A stretch of DNA of 64,000 nt from Roseivivax sediminis (GCF_900112685.1 NZ_FOMS01000002.1:493849-557848); one strand, 5' to 3'. Counted from the stretch's first letter, positions 18,461-27,403 are shown. The notes: generated by a model not told the origin, from the sequence alone. Made by a program: numbers and translations.

Positions 18461-18994
18461 ATGACCTATCTTTCCCGACTTCTGGCCGCCGGGGCCGTGG
18501 CCATGGCGGCCCTGCCGGCCGCCGCGCAGGACGCCGAAGGCACCCGCGCTTGCGGCGTCTACGTGTTCTTCAACAGCGGTCAGGCCGAGGTCGATCCCGC
18601 GGGCCGGGACGTTCTGATCGAATACGCCCGCACCAACCCGGGCGCGCGCCTGACGGTGACGGGTTATTCCGACGCGGCCGGCAATGCCGCAGCCAATCAG
18701 GCCCTCTCGCTTCGCCGCGCCCAGAGCGTCGCCTCCGCGTTGAGCGGCACGACGATCCTGGCGGTCACCGGCGCCGGCGAGGCGGTGCGCCCGGGCACCT
18801 CCGGACCGAACGATCCCTCCAACCGCCGCGTCGAGGCGCTGCGCGAGGATTGCGGCGGCGTGCCTGGCCCAGCCACTGCCAATGCAGGTGTGGTCGCGGG
18901 TGTCGGCATCGGCGCGATCGCCGTCGGTGCAGCGCTGGCCGGTGATGACGACGATGGCGTTTCGAGCCCCGGTACCACCACCGGAACGCAGTAG
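18461..18994 (+). CDS. Exported OmpA-domain-like protein with D-run/Thr tail
   Basis: 177 residues. The signal peptide ends near PAAAQ. Residues 32-125 match the OmpA C-terminal peptidoglycan-binding fold: VYVFFNSGQAEVDPAGRD, LTVTGYSDAAGNAAANQALS and RRAQSVASAL; one Cys lies at each end. The tail is unusual: a Gly/Ala hydrophobic helix (VVAGVGIGAIAVGAALAG), then DDDDG and a Ser/Thr/Pro end. The next gene has the same type of tail. AGGATTTCCCC precedes the ATG. I infer a periplasmic or envelope-anchored protein. Confidence 0.75.
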   Translation: MTYLSRLLAAGAVAMAALPAAAQDAEGTRACGVYVFFNSGQAEVDPAGRDVLIEYARTNPGARLTVTGYSDAAGNAAANQALSLRRAQSVASALSGTTILAVTGAGEAVRPGTSGPNDPSNRRVEALREDCGGVPGPATANAGVVAGVGIGAIAVGAALAGDDDDGVSSPGTTTGTQ

Positions 18995-19130
18995 ACGGGT
19001 TGACTCAATCGCGCAAAAAGGCAACAGCGGAAGAGGAACTTGCGAATTTCTTGTGGCGTCTGGCGGGCGATTCCGTCTATGGCTGCGGGTAGTGAGTGAG
19101 GAACTCCAACTCAGAAGAGAGAGATACGGA

Positions 19131-19400
19131 ATGAAGACTTCGATCAAGGCACTGGTCGCGTCCGTCGCGGCTCTCGCCGCAGTTTCGCCGGCCTTCGCCG
19201 GTGGCAAGGGCGATATCGTTCTCGAGCCGCAGGTGGTTGCCGAGGAAGAGGAAATCGTCCCCGCAGTTCCCTCGCTGCCGATCGTGGCTATCGCGGCCGG
19301 TGCTGGCGTGCTGGGATGCGCCGTCGCTGACTGCTTCGGCGACGACGACGATGACGGCTCGGAGTCCCCGACGCCTCCGACCACGACCACGACCAATTGA
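19131..19400 (+). CDS. Small exported protein with hydrophobic segment, D-run and Thr-Pro tail
   Basis: 89 residues, not recognised. A signal peptide (MKTSIKALVASVAALAAVSPAFA) is followed by an acidic stretch (VVAEEEEIVPAVP), a hydrophobic segment with two Cys (IVAIAAGAGVLGCAVADCFG), five Asp and a Ser/Thr/Pro end (ESPTPPTTTTTN). It shares this C-terminal plan with the gene before it, 136 bases upstream, and is followed by a strong terminator. Cellular place is probably the envelope. Confidence 0.7.
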   Translation: MKTSIKALVASVAALAAVSPAFAGGKGDIVLEPQVVAEEEEIVPAVPSLPIVAIAAGAGVLGCAVADCFGDDDDDGSESPTPPTTTTTN

Positions 19401-19443
19401 TTCTGGTACGTCTGTAGGGGCTGAAGTAATTCGCCCGAGCAAG

Positions 19444-19475
19444 AAAAGCGCGTCCATCGTTGGGCGCGCTTTTTT
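19444..19475 (+). terminator. Rho-independent terminator
   Basis: AAAAGCGCGTCC pairs with GGGCGCGCTTTT (one G-T pair) around ATCGTT and runs into TTTTTT. It closes the unit of two small exported proteins. Confidence 0.88.
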
Positions 19476-19632
19476 GTTGTGAGGTCGAGACCGGTGGATA
19501 TTCAACGAAACGGTTGAATATGGCCGTGCGTGCGCCCGGCCGCGACTCTGCGCGAAACGCTGCTGGGTGAAGACTCATTTCCCGTTTTTATTTCAGGGCG
19601 TTACGATCCAACGCGAAGACGTCCGCGATGAC

Positions 19633-19661
19633 TTGACTTGCGCCGGGGCGCGGCATAGCAC
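19633..19661 (+). promoter_or_regulatory. Candidate promoter of the F0 ATP synthase operon
   Basis: TTGACT and TAGCAC are separated by 17 bases and lie about 30 bases before the atpI start. They are the only clear sigma-70-like pair in the 291-base gap after the terminator at 19475. Otherwise the gap (19476-19691) shows nothing recognisable. Confidence 0.5.
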
Positions 19662-19691
19662 TCCCGCGACGCTCAGACCGGGGGACGACAG

Positions 19692-20042
19692 GTGACCGAA
19701 CCCGACCCGAAAGCCCGCATGGCCGCGCTCGAGGCGCGGATCCGCAAGGCCAAGGGGGAGGCGGCGCCGCAGAAGCGCCACCAGGACGAGCATCACAGTC
19801 AGGCGCAGCTCGCCTGGCGCATGGTGATAGAGCTGGTGGCGGGACTCGGCATCGGCTTCGGCATCGGGTACGGGCTGGATGTCCTGTTCGGGACGCTGCC
19901 CTTCCTGATGGTGATATTCACGCTGTTGGGCTTCGTGGCCGGCGTAAAGACGATGATACGCTCCGCGAACGAAATACAGCGCAAGGGTTTGTTGGACGCA
20001 GGCGGAGACGCCGCCGAGAACGGGGAAGACGGGCATGGCTGA
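19692..20042 (+). CDS. atpI: F0F1 ATP synthase-associated protein AtpI/AtpZ
   Basis: 116 residues: a charged soluble N-terminus (to about 38) and two membrane helices (about 45-66 and 72-93; [38 protein letters not shown]). AtpI-type proteins help assemble the c-ring or act in Mg2+/Ca2+ transport; which applies here is unknown. GTG at 19692 follows GGGGGACGACAG. The gene overlaps atpB by eight bases at the head of the F0 operon, as in related alphaproteobacteria. Confidence 0.88.
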   Translation: MTEPDPKARMAALEARIRKAKGEAAPQKRHQDEHHSQAQLAWRMVIELVAGLGIGFGIGYGLDVLFGTLPFLMVIFTLLGFVAGVKTMIRSANEIQRKGLLDAGGDAAENGEDGHG

Positions 20043-20823
20043 GACAACGGGCGCGGCAAACGGGGCCGAAGCGGCGCATGGCGAAGGCGGCGGGCTGGTG
20101 TTCCACCCGATGGACCAGTTCATCGTCAAACCGCTCTTCGGATCGGCTGGCGATCCGGTCGGCTGGCTGACCGTGACCAACGTCACGCTGTGGATCGCGC
20201 TTGCCGTGCTGTGCGTCATCGCGCTGATGGTGCTGGGCACCTCGGGCCGCGGCATCGTGCCGGGCCGGGTGCAGTCGGTGGCCGAACTGGCCTACGGCTT
20301 CGTCTACAAGATGGTCGAGGACGTGTCGGGCCGCGACGGTGTGAAGTACTTCCCCTACATCATGACCCTGTTCATGTTCATCGTCTTCGCCAATTTCCTC
20401 GGGCTGATCCCGATGGCGTTCACCACGACGTCCCACTTCGCGGTGACGGTGGTGCTGGCGCTGGCGGTGTTCCTGACTGTGACGGCGCTCGGCTTCATCA
20501 AGCACGGGACGAAATTCCTTCAGCTTTTCTGGGTCTCTTCGGCGCCGCTGGCGCTGCGGCCGGTCCTCGCGGTGATCGAGGTGATCTCGTACTTCGTGCG
20601 GCCGGTGAGCCACTCCATCCGTCTTGCCGGTAACCTCATGGCCGGCCACGCGGTGATCAAGGTCTTCGCCGGCTTCGCGGCGATCGCGGCGGTCTCGCCG
20701 CTGTCGGTTGTGGCGATCACGGCGATGTACGGGCTGGAGATCCTCGTGGCCTTCATCCAGGCCTACGTCTTCACCATCCTGACCTGCGTCTACCTCAAGG
20801 ACGCGCTGCATCCGCATCATTGA
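20035..20823 (+). CDS. atpB: F0F1 ATP synthase subunit a
   Basis: 262 residues with five to six membrane helices. The essential proton-path arginine is R196 in [14 protein letters not shown], and the C-terminal helix ends in [18 protein letters not shown], as in all a subunits. It forms the two proton half-channels against the c-ring. Its start overlaps atpI. Repeat B lies in the 91 bases before atpE. Confidence 0.97.
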   Translation: MAETTGAANGAEAAHGEGGGLVFHPMDQFIVKPLFGSAGDPVGWLTVTNVTLWIALAVLCVIALMVLGTSGRGIVPGRVQSVAELAYGFVYKMVEDVSGRDGVKYFPYIMTLFMFIVFANFLGLIPMAFTTTSHFAVTVVLALAVFLTVTALGFIKHGTKFLQLFWVSSAPLALRPVLAVIEVISYFVRPVSHSIRLAGNLMAGHAVIKVFAGFAAIAAVSPLSVVAITAMYGLEILVAFIQAYVFTILTCVYLKDALHPHH

Positions 20824-20829
20824 GACAGC

Positions 20830-20856
20830 GGTGGGCGGATCGCCCACCCTACGGCG
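20830..20856. repeat. Dispersed palindromic repeat B, copy 2
   Basis: GGTGGGC-GGATC-GCCCACC followed by CTACGGCG. The copy sits inside the operon between atpB and atpE, where its hairpin could stabilise the highly needed atpE message; that is an inference. Confidence 0.75.
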
Positions 20857-20914
20857 CTGACGCGCCGATACGACCACGCACGCCAACTTCCAATTCTTGC
20901 AAGGAGACATCATC

Positions 20915-21139
20915 ATGGAAGGCGATCTCGCACATATCGGCGCAGGCCTCGCGGCAATCGGTTCCGGCGCTGCCGCCATCGGGGTGGGCAACGTCGCGGG
21001 CAACTATCTCGCCGGCGCACTGCGTAACCCCTCGGCCGCGGCGTCGCAGACCGCGACCCTCTTCATCGGCATCGCATTCGCGGAAGCGCTGGGCATCTTC
21101 GCGTTCCTCGTGTCGCTCCTGCTGATGTTCGCGGTGTAA
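20915..21139 (+). CDS. atpE: F0F1 ATP synthase subunit c
   Basis: 74 residues, two helices joined by the polar loop ALRNPSA. The proton-carrying carboxylate is E57 in AFAEALGIF. The glycine-rich first helix ([17 protein letters not shown]) packs the c-ring. The ATG at 20915 follows AAGGAGA; the TTG at 20897 would add six residues upstream of that site and is rejected. Confidence 0.97.
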   Translation: MEGDLAHIGAGLAAIGSGAAAIGVGNVAGNYLAGALRNPSAAASQTATLFIGIAFAEALGIFAFLVSLLLMFAV

Positions 21140-21219
21140 TCACGCCACGATCCGATCGTGCGGGCGGCGGCGCATGGCGGCGCCGCCCCGCGGGACGCAA
21201 CGATTGACCGGAGGGCGCC

Positions 21220-21771
21220 ATGGCGACCGAACCGATTGACGCCGAAATGGCCGGTGCCTGCGTCGGGCCGAACGGCTCTGCCATCGGCATGCCGCAACTC
21301 TGCGCCGACTGGGTGGGGAACCAGGTTGTCTGGCTCGTCCTCGCGCTGGTCGCCATCTACTTCGTGCTGGACCGCGTGGCGCTGCCCCGCATCCAGGCGA
21401 TCCTGGCCGAGCGCCAGGGCACGATCACCAGCGACCTGGCCAAGGCCGAGGAGCTGAAGGCCGAGGCCGACGAGGCCGAGAAGGCCTACGAGAAGGCGCT
21501 GGCCGATGCCCGCGTCGAGGCCCAGAAGATCGCCGACGAGACCCGGGCGGAAATCCGCGGCCAGGTCGAAGAGGCGCAGGCCAAGGCGGACGCGGAGATC
21601 GCCGCGAAGACTGCCGAATCGGAAAAGCAGATCGCCGAGATCCGCGCCTCGGCGCTGTCGAACGTGGAGGTCGTCGCCAAGGACACGGCGGAGGCGCTGG
21701 TCGCCGCGCTGGGTCTCAGCGCCGACAAGGCCGCGCTCGACGCGGCGGTCGACAAGCGGATCGAGGGGTGA
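21220..21771 (+). CDS. atpG: F0F1 ATP synthase subunit b'
   Basis: 183 residues: one membrane helix (about 36-55, [20 protein letters not shown]) and a long Ala/Glu/Lys helical stalk, typical of the b' peripheral stalk subunit of photosynthetic and related alphaproteobacteria (symbol atpG or atpX depending on the scheme). It pairs with subunit b. GGAGGGC before ATG 21220 supports the start. Its stop lies beside the atpF start. Confidence 0.92.
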   Translation: MATEPIDAEMAGACVGPNGSAIGMPQLCADWVGNQVVWLVLALVAIYFVLDRVALPRIQAILAERQGTITSDLAKAEELKAEADEAEKAYEKALADARVEAQKIADETRAEIRGQVEEAQAKADAEIAAKTAESEKQIAEIRASALSNVEVVAKDTAEALVAALGLSADKAALDAAVDKRIEG

Positions 21772-21776
21772 GCACG

Positions 21777-22334
21777 ATGCGGTATCTGACCATTGCAGCG
21801 GCCGCGCTGGCGGCTTCGCCCGCGGCGGCGGCGGGAGACGTGTTCTTCTCGCTCAACAACACCGACTTCATCGTGCTTCTGGCCTTCGTGCTGTTCATCG
21901 CGGTGCTGATGTACTTCAACGTGCCCGCGATGGTCGGCAAGATGCTCGATCAGCGTGCGGAAGGCATCCAGGGCGAACTCGACGAGGCGCGCACCATCCG
22001 CGAGGAAGCGCAGAGCCTCCTGGCCTCCTACGAGCGCAAGCAGCGCGACGTGCAGGAGCAGGCCGACCGCATCGTCGCGCAGGCGCGCGAAGATGCGCGC
22101 GCGGCGGCCGAGCAGGCGAAGGTGGACATCGACAAGTCGATCGAACGCCGGCTGGCAGCCGCGGAAGAGCAGATCGCCTCGGCCGAGGCATCGGCGGTCG
22201 CCGAAGTGCGCAACCGCGCGGTGAACATCGCCGTTGCTGCGGCGCGCGAGGTGGTGGCCGAGCAGATGACCGCCGAGAAGCAGGCGGAGCTGATCGACGG
22301 CTCGATCTCCACGGTGGACCAGCGCCTGAACTGA
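21777..22334 (+). CDS. atpF: F0F1 ATP synthase subunit b
   Basis: 185 residues. A hydrophobic leader (MRYLTIAAAALAASPAAAA) is followed by the membrane helix (FIVLLAFVLFIAVLMYFNVPAMVG) and a charged coiled-coil stalk. The leader looks like a signal peptide, as in related atpF genes. ATG 21777 is preferred for GAGGGG eight bases upstream; GTG 21768, which overlaps the b' stop as GTGA, is the alternative. Together with atpB, atpE and b' it completes F0; the F1 genes are outside the window. Confidence 0.93.
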   Translation: MRYLTIAAAALAASPAAAAGDVFFSLNNTDFIVLLAFVLFIAVLMYFNVPAMVGKMLDQRAEGIQGELDEARTIREEAQSLLASYERKQRDVQEQADRIVAQAREDARAAAEQAKVDIDKSIERRLAAAEEQIASAEASAVAEVRNRAVNIAVAAAREVVAEQMTAEKQAELIDGSISTVDQRLN

Positions 22335-22353
22335 GGCCGGGTCCTGCGAAGAG

Positions 22354-22387
22354 TTTTTTCACCCGGCGGTGACGCCGGGTGTTTTCG
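22354..22387 (+). terminator. Rho-independent terminator of the F0 operon
   Basis: CACCCGGCG pairs with CGCCGGGTG around GTGA and continues into TTTTC; a T-run also precedes the stem. It lies 20 bases after the atpF stop. Confidence 0.85.
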
Positions 22388-22394
22388 TTTGCGG

Positions 22395-22419
22395 GGTGGG
22401 CAGATTGCCCACCCTACGG
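22395..22419. repeat. Dispersed palindromic repeat B, copy 3
   Basis: GGTGGGC-AGATT-GCCCACC then CTACGG, 14 bases after the F0 terminator. This is the most regular of the three copies. The remaining bases to 22540 show no gene. Confidence 0.75.
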
Positions 22420-22540
22420 ACGGCGCTGGGTGTCGGGGCAGGGCGCCCGCCGCCCGCGCACAGACGGCAGGGCCGGATCGCACATTGGCGCGAGGCCGCG
22501 CAGTCGCTACCTGTAGCGCGCAACGAATAAGGAGCCCCGC

Positions 22541-23485
22541 ATGGCGCCGATGGTGGAGATACGCGACGCCCGAAAGGTCTATGACGGCGGGTTCGAGGCG
22601 CTGAAAGGCGTGACCCTCGACATCGAGGACGGCGAGATCCTGGCGCTGCTGGGGCCGAACGGCGCCGGCAAGACCACGTTGATCTCTTGTATCTGCGGCA
22701 TCGCGCTGCCCTCGTCCGGCGCGATCCGGGTCGGTGGAAACGACGTGGTGACGGAGTACCGTGCCGCGCGCGACCTGATCGGCCTGGTGCCACAGGAGGT
22801 CAATCTCGAGCCGTTCGAGACGGTGTGGAGCACGGTCCGCTTCACCCGCGGCGTCTTTGGCAAGCGGCGCGACGATGCGCTGCTCGAAGACCTGCTCAAG
22901 CAACTCTCGCTCTGGGACAAGCGCAACGCCAAGATCAAGGAACTGTCGGGCGGCATGAAGCGCCGGGTGCTGATCGCCAAGGCGCTGAGCCACGAGCCGA
23001 AGGTGTTATTCCTCGACGAGCCCACCGCCGGTGTCGACGTGGAATTGCGCCGCGACATGTGGCGCATCGTTGACGGGCTGCGTGCCTCTGGCGTGACGAT
23101 CATCCTGACCACCCATTACATCGAGGAAGCCGAAGCCATCGCCGACCGCATCGGCGTGATCTCGGGCGGGCAGCTCCTGCTGGTGGAGGAGAAGGCGGCG
23201 TTGATGACGCGCCTCGGGCGCAAGGAGCTGCGCATCGACCTGCAGGAGCCGCTGGGCGCGGTACCGGACGCGCTGGCCGAGTTCGACCTCGCGCTCGCGG
23301 ACGACGGTCACACGCTGGTCTACAGCTACGACACCGGGGCGGAGCGCACGGGCATCGCCCGGCTGATGACCGAAATGAATGCGGCGGGCGTGATCCTGAA
23401 GGATCTGCGCACCAGCCAGAACACGCTCGAGGACATCTTCGTCAACCTCGTGCACGACGACAGTACCGAGGAGACGGGCGCATGA
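22541..23485 (+). CDS. ABC transporter ATP-binding protein, YadG type
   Basis: 314 residues. Walker [10 protein letters not shown] (38-46), signature LSGGMKRR, Walker [11 protein letters not shown] and the H-loop [14 protein letters not shown] are intact. The C-terminal extension after about 230 ([11 protein letters not shown]..., ending [13 protein letters not shown]) is typical of the YadG/NodI-like exporters. The ATG follows AATAAGGAG. It is coupled by ATGA to the permease gene, giving a YadGH-like pair that exports an unknown substrate. Confidence 0.92.
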   Translation: MAPMVEIRDARKVYDGGFEALKGVTLDIEDGEILALLGPNGAGKTTLISCICGIALPSSGAIRVGGNDVVTEYRAARDLIGLVPQEVNLEPFETVWSTVRFTRGVFGKRRDDALLEDLLKQLSLWDKRNAKIKELSGGMKRRVLIAKALSHEPKVLFLDEPTAGVDVELRRDMWRIVDGLRASGVTIILTTHYIEEAEAIADRIGVISGGQLLLVEEKAALMTRLGRKELRIDLQEPLGAVPDALAEFDLALADDGHTLVYSYDTGAERTGIARLMTEMNAAGVILKDLRTSQNTLEDIFVNLVHDDSTEETGA

Positions 23486-24243
23486 ACTGGATGGCCGTGG
23501 GCGCGATCTACCGATTCGAGATGGCGCGCTTCTTCCGCACCATCGTGCAGAGCTTCGTGGCGCCGGTGATCACCACCTCGCTCTACTTCGTCGTGTTCGG
23601 CGCCGCCATCGGCAGCCGCATCGACGAGGTCGAGGGCGTCAGCTACGGCGCCTTCATCGTGCCCGGGCTGGTGATGCTGTCGGTGATGACGCAGGCGATT
23701 TCCAACGCCTCCTTCGGCATCTACTTCCCGAAATTCATCGGCACGATCTACGAGCTGCTGTCGGCACCGATCAACTTCCTTGAAATCGTCACCGGCTATG
23801 TCGGCGCGGCGGCGACCAAGGCGTTGTTCATCGGCGTGGTGATCCTGGTAACCGCGTCGATGTTCGTGCCGCTTCGGGTGGAGCATCCGGTGGCAATGGT
23901 CGCGTTCCTGATGCTGACCTGCCTGAGCTTCGCGCTCATGGGGTTCATCATCGGCATCTGGGCGTCGAACTTCGAACAATTGCAGCTGGTGCCGCTTCTG
24001 GTGGTCACGCCGCTGATCTTCCTCGGGGGCGCGTTCTACTCGATCTCCATGCTGCCTGAGTTCTGGCAGAAGGTCGCGCTGCTCAATCCGGTCGTCTATC
24101 TGATCTCGGGCTTCCGCTGGGCGTTCTACGGGCTGGCGGACGTCCCGGTGCTGGTGAGCCTCCTGGCCATCGCGGGGTTCACCGCGCTCTGCCTCGCGGC
24201 GATATGGCGGATCTTCCAGACCGGCTGGCGCCTGCGCGCCTGA
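23482..24243 (+). CDS. ABC-2 type transporter permease, YadH type
   Basis: 253 residues with six membrane helices. [16 protein letters not shown] at the N-terminus, [20 protein letters not shown] and the last loop [19 protein letters not shown] are characteristic of ABC-2 permeases. The ATG overlaps the end of the ATP-binding gene. No periplasmic or accessory gene adjoins, so export by a simple half-size dimer is expected. Confidence 0.9.
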   Translation: MNWMAVGAIYRFEMARFFRTIVQSFVAPVITTSLYFVVFGAAIGSRIDEVEGVSYGAFIVPGLVMLSVMTQAISNASFGIYFPKFIGTIYELLSAPINFLEIVTGYVGAAATKALFIGVVILVTASMFVPLRVEHPVAMVAFLMLTCLSFALMGFIIGIWASNFEQLQLVPLLVVTPLIFLGGAFYSISMLPEFWQKVALLNPVVYLISGFRWAFYGLADVPVLVSLLAIAGFTALCLAAIWRIFQTGWRLRA

Positions 24244-24265
24244 CCCGTCCGTTTGCGACGATCCT

Positions 24266-24292
24266 GTCGGTTCCGGGCCGCCCGGAACCGAC
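24266..24292. terminator. Perfect 12-bp hairpin after the ABC exporter
   Basis: GTCGGTTCCGGG pairs exactly with CCCGGAACCGAC around CCG, 23 bases after the permease stop. No U-tract follows, so it may be a processing or stabilising hairpin rather than an intrinsic terminator. Confidence 0.55.
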
Positions 24293-24380
24293 GCCGCCTC
24301 GTCGCGCATGAGCGCGACCGCCTGTCGCCGGTGTGTCATCTTTTCGGGACAAGGAACGACGCGCGACGGAGGACATGCGG

Positions 24381-24800
24381 ATGGCGCTTGCGGATCTGGA
24401 GATGGCGGCCTGGGCCGCGGCCCTGCCGGTGGTGGCGAACGCGGATCACGCCCCGCTTGAGGGCGGCGAGGACCCGGCCTTCGGCACTGTCCGCTGGCGC
24501 ACCCTGTTCTCGGCCGACCGGACCGACACGGCGGCCATGACGCTCGGCGTGGCGGAGTTCGGCGCGGAGGGCACGCTGCGCCCGCACCGGCACACGCCGG
24601 CGGAGTTCTATTTCGGTCTCGCCGGATCGGGCGTCGTCACCATCGACGGGGTGGCGCACGCCATCGGGTCAGGCGTGGCGCTCTTCATCCCCGGCGACGC
24701 GGAGCATGACGTGGTGGCGGGGCCGGACGGGCTGCGCTTCCTCTACGGCTTCCCGCGCGACCGGTTCTCGGACGTGGAATACCGGTTCACCGGCAGCTGA
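24381..24800 (+). CDS. dddW: Cupin protein, candidate DMSP lyase DddW
   Basis: 139 residues, one cupin domain. The metal and catalytic set is H69, H71, E75, Y77 (HRHTPAEFYFGLAG) and H109 (IPGDAEHDV). From memory, Ruegeria pomeroyi DddW has H81, H83, E87, Y89 and H121, the same spacing, and shares APLxGG.DP, VRWRTL, GxAEFG, VTIDGV and EYRFT with this protein. DddW cleaves dimethylsulfoniopropionate to DMS and acrylate with Fe(II) or Mn(II). ATG 24381 is chosen because GGAGG lies eight bases upstream; ATG 24375 is too close to that site. No acrylate-handling gene adjoins. An uncharacterised cupin of other function remains possible. Confidence 0.62.
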   Translation: MALADLEMAAWAAALPVVANADHAPLEGGEDPAFGTVRWRTLFSADRTDTAAMTLGVAEFGAEGTLRPHRHTPAEFYFGLAGSGVVTIDGVAHAIGSGVALFIPGDAEHDVVAGPDGLRFLYGFPRDRFSDVEYRFTGS

Positions 24801-24906
24801 GGGCGGGGCGCGGCGCTGCGCTCCGAAGGACGCTTGCGACCGCACCGGCCCGAGGCGGGCGCGTTTTGCGCTCGCCAAGCAACGGCGGTTTGCCTAATCC
24901 TCGGCC

Positions 24907-26139
24907 ATGACCCGGATCGTCCCGCTTGGCGATGCCCGCCACTTGCCGTTCTGGCAGCGTCCCGTGACGCTGCTCTTCCTGATGGCCATCGCCATGCCGC
25001 TGTCCTTCGCGACATGGTCGGCGCTTCTGAACAACTTCGTGGTGGAGGCGGCGGATTTCGACGGCGCCGATATCGGCTGGCTGCACACGGTTCGCGAGAT
25101 CCCCGGTTTTCTCGCCATCGGCGTGATCGCCCTCATCGTCTTCATGCGCGAACAGACGCTGGCGCTGGTGTCGCTGGCGCTGCTCGGCGCGGCGACAGCG
25201 GTGACGGCCTGGTTCCCGTCGCTGGGCGGAATCCTGACGATCACCATGCTCAGCTCCATCGGCTTTCACTACTACGAGACGGTGAACCAGTCGCTGCAGC
25301 TGCAATGGCTGCCGAAGGACCGCGCGCCGCAGATGCTGGGCCTGATCCTCGCCGCGGCGTCGGCGGCCACGCTCGTCGCCTATGTCGCCATCGTGCTGAC
25401 CTGGGAGACGTTCGATCTGTCGTACAACTTCGTCTACCTCGTCTCGGGCGGGCTGACGCTGGCGATTACCGCCTATTGCGCGCTGGCGATGCCGCGGATC
25501 GAGGCGCCGAATCCGCAGCTCAAGAGCTTCGTGCTGCGCCGGCGCTACTGGCTCTACTACGCGCTGCAGTTCATGTCGGGCGCGCGGCGGCAGATCTTCA
25601 TTGTCTTCGCCGGCTTCATGATGGTGGAACGGTTCGGATTCGAGGTGCATGAGGTTACAGCGCTGTTTCTGATCAACCTCGTGGCCAACATGGTGCTCGC
25701 GCCGATGATGGGCCTGGCCGTGCACCGGTTCGGGGAACGCAACGCGCTGGCCTTCGAATATGTCGGGCTGGTGGGCGTGTTCCTCGCCTATGGCGGGGTC
25801 TACTGGTTCGGCTGGGGCGTGGCGCTGGCGGCGGCGCTCTACGTGATCGATCACCTGTTCTTCGCGCTGGCGCTGGCGCTGAAGACCTATTTCCAGAAGA
25901 TCGCCGATCCCGGTGACATCGCGCCGACGGCGGCGGTCGCCTTCACCATCAACCACATAGCGGCGGTCTTTCTGCCGGCGCTCTTGGGCTATCTGTGGCT
26001 CGTCTCGCCGCAGGCCGTATTCCTGCTGGCGGCCGCCATGGCAGGCACCTCGCTGCTGCTCGCGCTGCTGATCCCCCGGCACCCCGAACCGGGGCACGAG
26101 ACGGTCTTCGCCGGCGCGCTCGCGACACCGGCGGAGTAG
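24907..26139 (+). CDS. Major facilitator superfamily transporter
   Basis: 410 residues with about twelve helices in two halves. The start MTRIVPLGDARHLPFWQRPV precedes helix 1; a cytoplasmic loop with LKSFVLRRRYWLYYALQFM joins the halves. No substrate signature is recognised. It follows the DddW-like cupin by 106 bases on the same strand, so a link to DMSP or its products is possible but unproven. Confidence 0.82.
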   Translation: MTRIVPLGDARHLPFWQRPVTLLFLMAIAMPLSFATWSALLNNFVVEAADFDGADIGWLHTVREIPGFLAIGVIALIVFMREQTLALVSLALLGAATAVTAWFPSLGGILTITMLSSIGFHYYETVNQSLQLQWLPKDRAPQMLGLILAAASAATLVAYVAIVLTWETFDLSYNFVYLVSGGLTLAITAYCALAMPRIEAPNPQLKSFVLRRRYWLYYALQFMSGARRQIFIVFAGFMMVERFGFEVHEVTALFLINLVANMVLAPMMGLAVHRFGERNALAFEYVGLVGVFLAYGGVYWFGWGVALAAALYVIDHLFFALALALKTYFQKIADPGDIAPTAAVAFTINHIAAVFLPALLGYLWLVSPQAVFLLAAAMAGTSLLLALLIPRHPEPGHETVFAGALATPAE

Positions 26140-26240
26140 GGCGACCGCGCCCGTAGGCCGGGCGATCTGACCACCCCTGTAAACCGCCGGCGCCGCGCGC
26201 TACGAACCGGCCATGACCCATCCCGGAGGAGCCCGAGACC

Positions 26241-26786
26241 ATGCGCGCCTTCATCGCCCTGCCGCTGCCGCCGTCCGACGCCGAGGTGCTGGAGGCGATG
26301 GGAGATCGACTCGACGTCGGTCGCACGCTCGAGCCCGAGACCATGCATCTGACGCTCGCCTTTATTGGCGAAGTGCCCGAAGCCGACCTGCGCGAGGCCG
26401 CTGACGGTCTTGAGACGCTGGCCCCGCCCGCCTTCACCTACCGCCTGTCCGGGGTGCAGAGCTTCGGAAACGCACAGACCGGGTACGCGCTGGCGCTCGC
26501 CGCCGAGGGCGGTGCGCCCCTCCGCGATCTGCACGACCGCATCCGCTCGCGCCTCCACGGTGCCGGTATCACGCTGGAGCGGCGGCGCTTCCGCCCGCAC
26601 GTCACATTCGCGCGCCTGCCCGGGCGGCTCGACCCGGAGGAGGAGCGCAAGCTCGCCGACTTCCTCAAGCACGAAGCGAACATGACGGTAGAGGATATCC
26701 CGGCGGATCGCTTCGTCCTCTACGAATCTTTCCTGACCAAGGCCGGTGCGGTCTACGAAGAGTTGGCGGAGTTCCCGCTCGACTGA
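26241..26786 (+). CDS. thpR: RNA 2',3'-cyclic phosphodiesterase (2H family)
   Basis: 181 residues. The two catalytic HxT/Sx motifs are HLTLAF (H36) and HVTFAR (H120); FIALPLP at the start and RRFRPHVTFAR are typical of ThpR/LigT. The enzyme opens 2',3'-cyclic phosphates to 2'-phosphates and can ligate tRNA halves in vitro. GGAGGAGCCC precedes the ATG. Confidence 0.92.
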   Translation: MRAFIALPLPPSDAEVLEAMGDRLDVGRTLEPETMHLTLAFIGEVPEADLREAADGLETLAPPAFTYRLSGVQSFGNAQTGYALALAAEGGAPLRDLHDRIRSRLHGAGITLERRRFRPHVTFARLPGRLDPEEERKLADFLKHEANMTVEDIPADRFVLYESFLTKAGAVYEELAEFPLD

Positions 26787-26800
26787 GGCGCGTTCGGCGG

Positions 26801-27352
26801 TCAGCGAAAGGCCGGCCCGTGCGCCCAGATCGTCAGCGACTGGCGCGCACCCTCGGTCACCGGCGTCACCCGGTGCAGCAGGAAGGAGGGGAACAGCGTC
26901 GCAGTCCCCTGGTCGCGCGGCGCCTTGATCACACCGGCGCTCGGCATGATCTCCAGCGTTCCTCCCGCGTAATCCGAGAGGGGCGAGAGCTGCACGACCA
27001 TGGTCAGTTTGCGCCGCCGCGCGTGCGGGCCGTCGCCGATATCGGCGTGCCAGTCGAAATGGCCTTCGCGCTCGGCGCCGTAGCGGGCGACCTGCGCGCT
27101 CTCGGCGAACTCGGTGAGGTCGAAGCCGAAGACCGCACGGTTGGCGGCGCGCACCACGTCGACGATCCGGTCCATCACCCAGTCCGCGCCCTCCACCGAG
27201 TCGAGCCAGACAAGCTCCGCCCGGCGCTGGTTGTGGTCGCGCCGCGTACCGACCAGCCGCGCATCGGCCGCGGGCGCGACGTCCGCGAGCGCGCGGATGC
27301 GGTCGCATTCGGTCGGAGAAAAGGCGTCGGACAGGCTGTGGGTGGCGATCAT
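26801..27352 (-). CDS. 2-oxoglutarate/Fe(II)-dependent dioxygenase, prolyl hydroxylase-like
   Basis: 183 residues. The Fe ligands fit the HxD...H plan: H and D in HFDWHADIGDG, distal His in LFPSFLLHRVTPV and the 2OG-binding Arg in GARQSLTIWAHG, matching the 2OG-FeII_Oxy PiuC/P4H group. The protein is cytoplasmic with no signal peptide. Substrate is unknown; no iron-uptake gene adjoins, unlike PiuC. ATG 27352 is preferred over TTG 27370, but neither has a strong binding site. Confidence 0.8.
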   Translation of the reverse strand: MIATHSLSDAFSPTECDRIRALADVAPAADARLVGTRRDHNQRRAELVWLDSVEGADWVMDRIVDVVRAANRAVFGFDLTEFAESAQVARYGAEREGHFDWHADIGDGPHARRRKLTMVVQLSPLSDYAGGTLEIMPSAGVIKAPRDQGTATLFPSFLLHRVTPVTEGARQSLTIWAHGPAFR

Positions 27353-27403
27353 CGGTCGGCCCGTGGGCAATCAGGGATCGCCCGCGATGCCACGAAAGAC
27401 GTC

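Noticed and set aside
18246..18464. A 72-codon ORF before the OmpA-like gene
   Set aside because: No binding site, arginine-rich, and it overlaps the leader of the next gene; treated as non-coding. A TATACT box at 18332 was seen but lacks a good -35.
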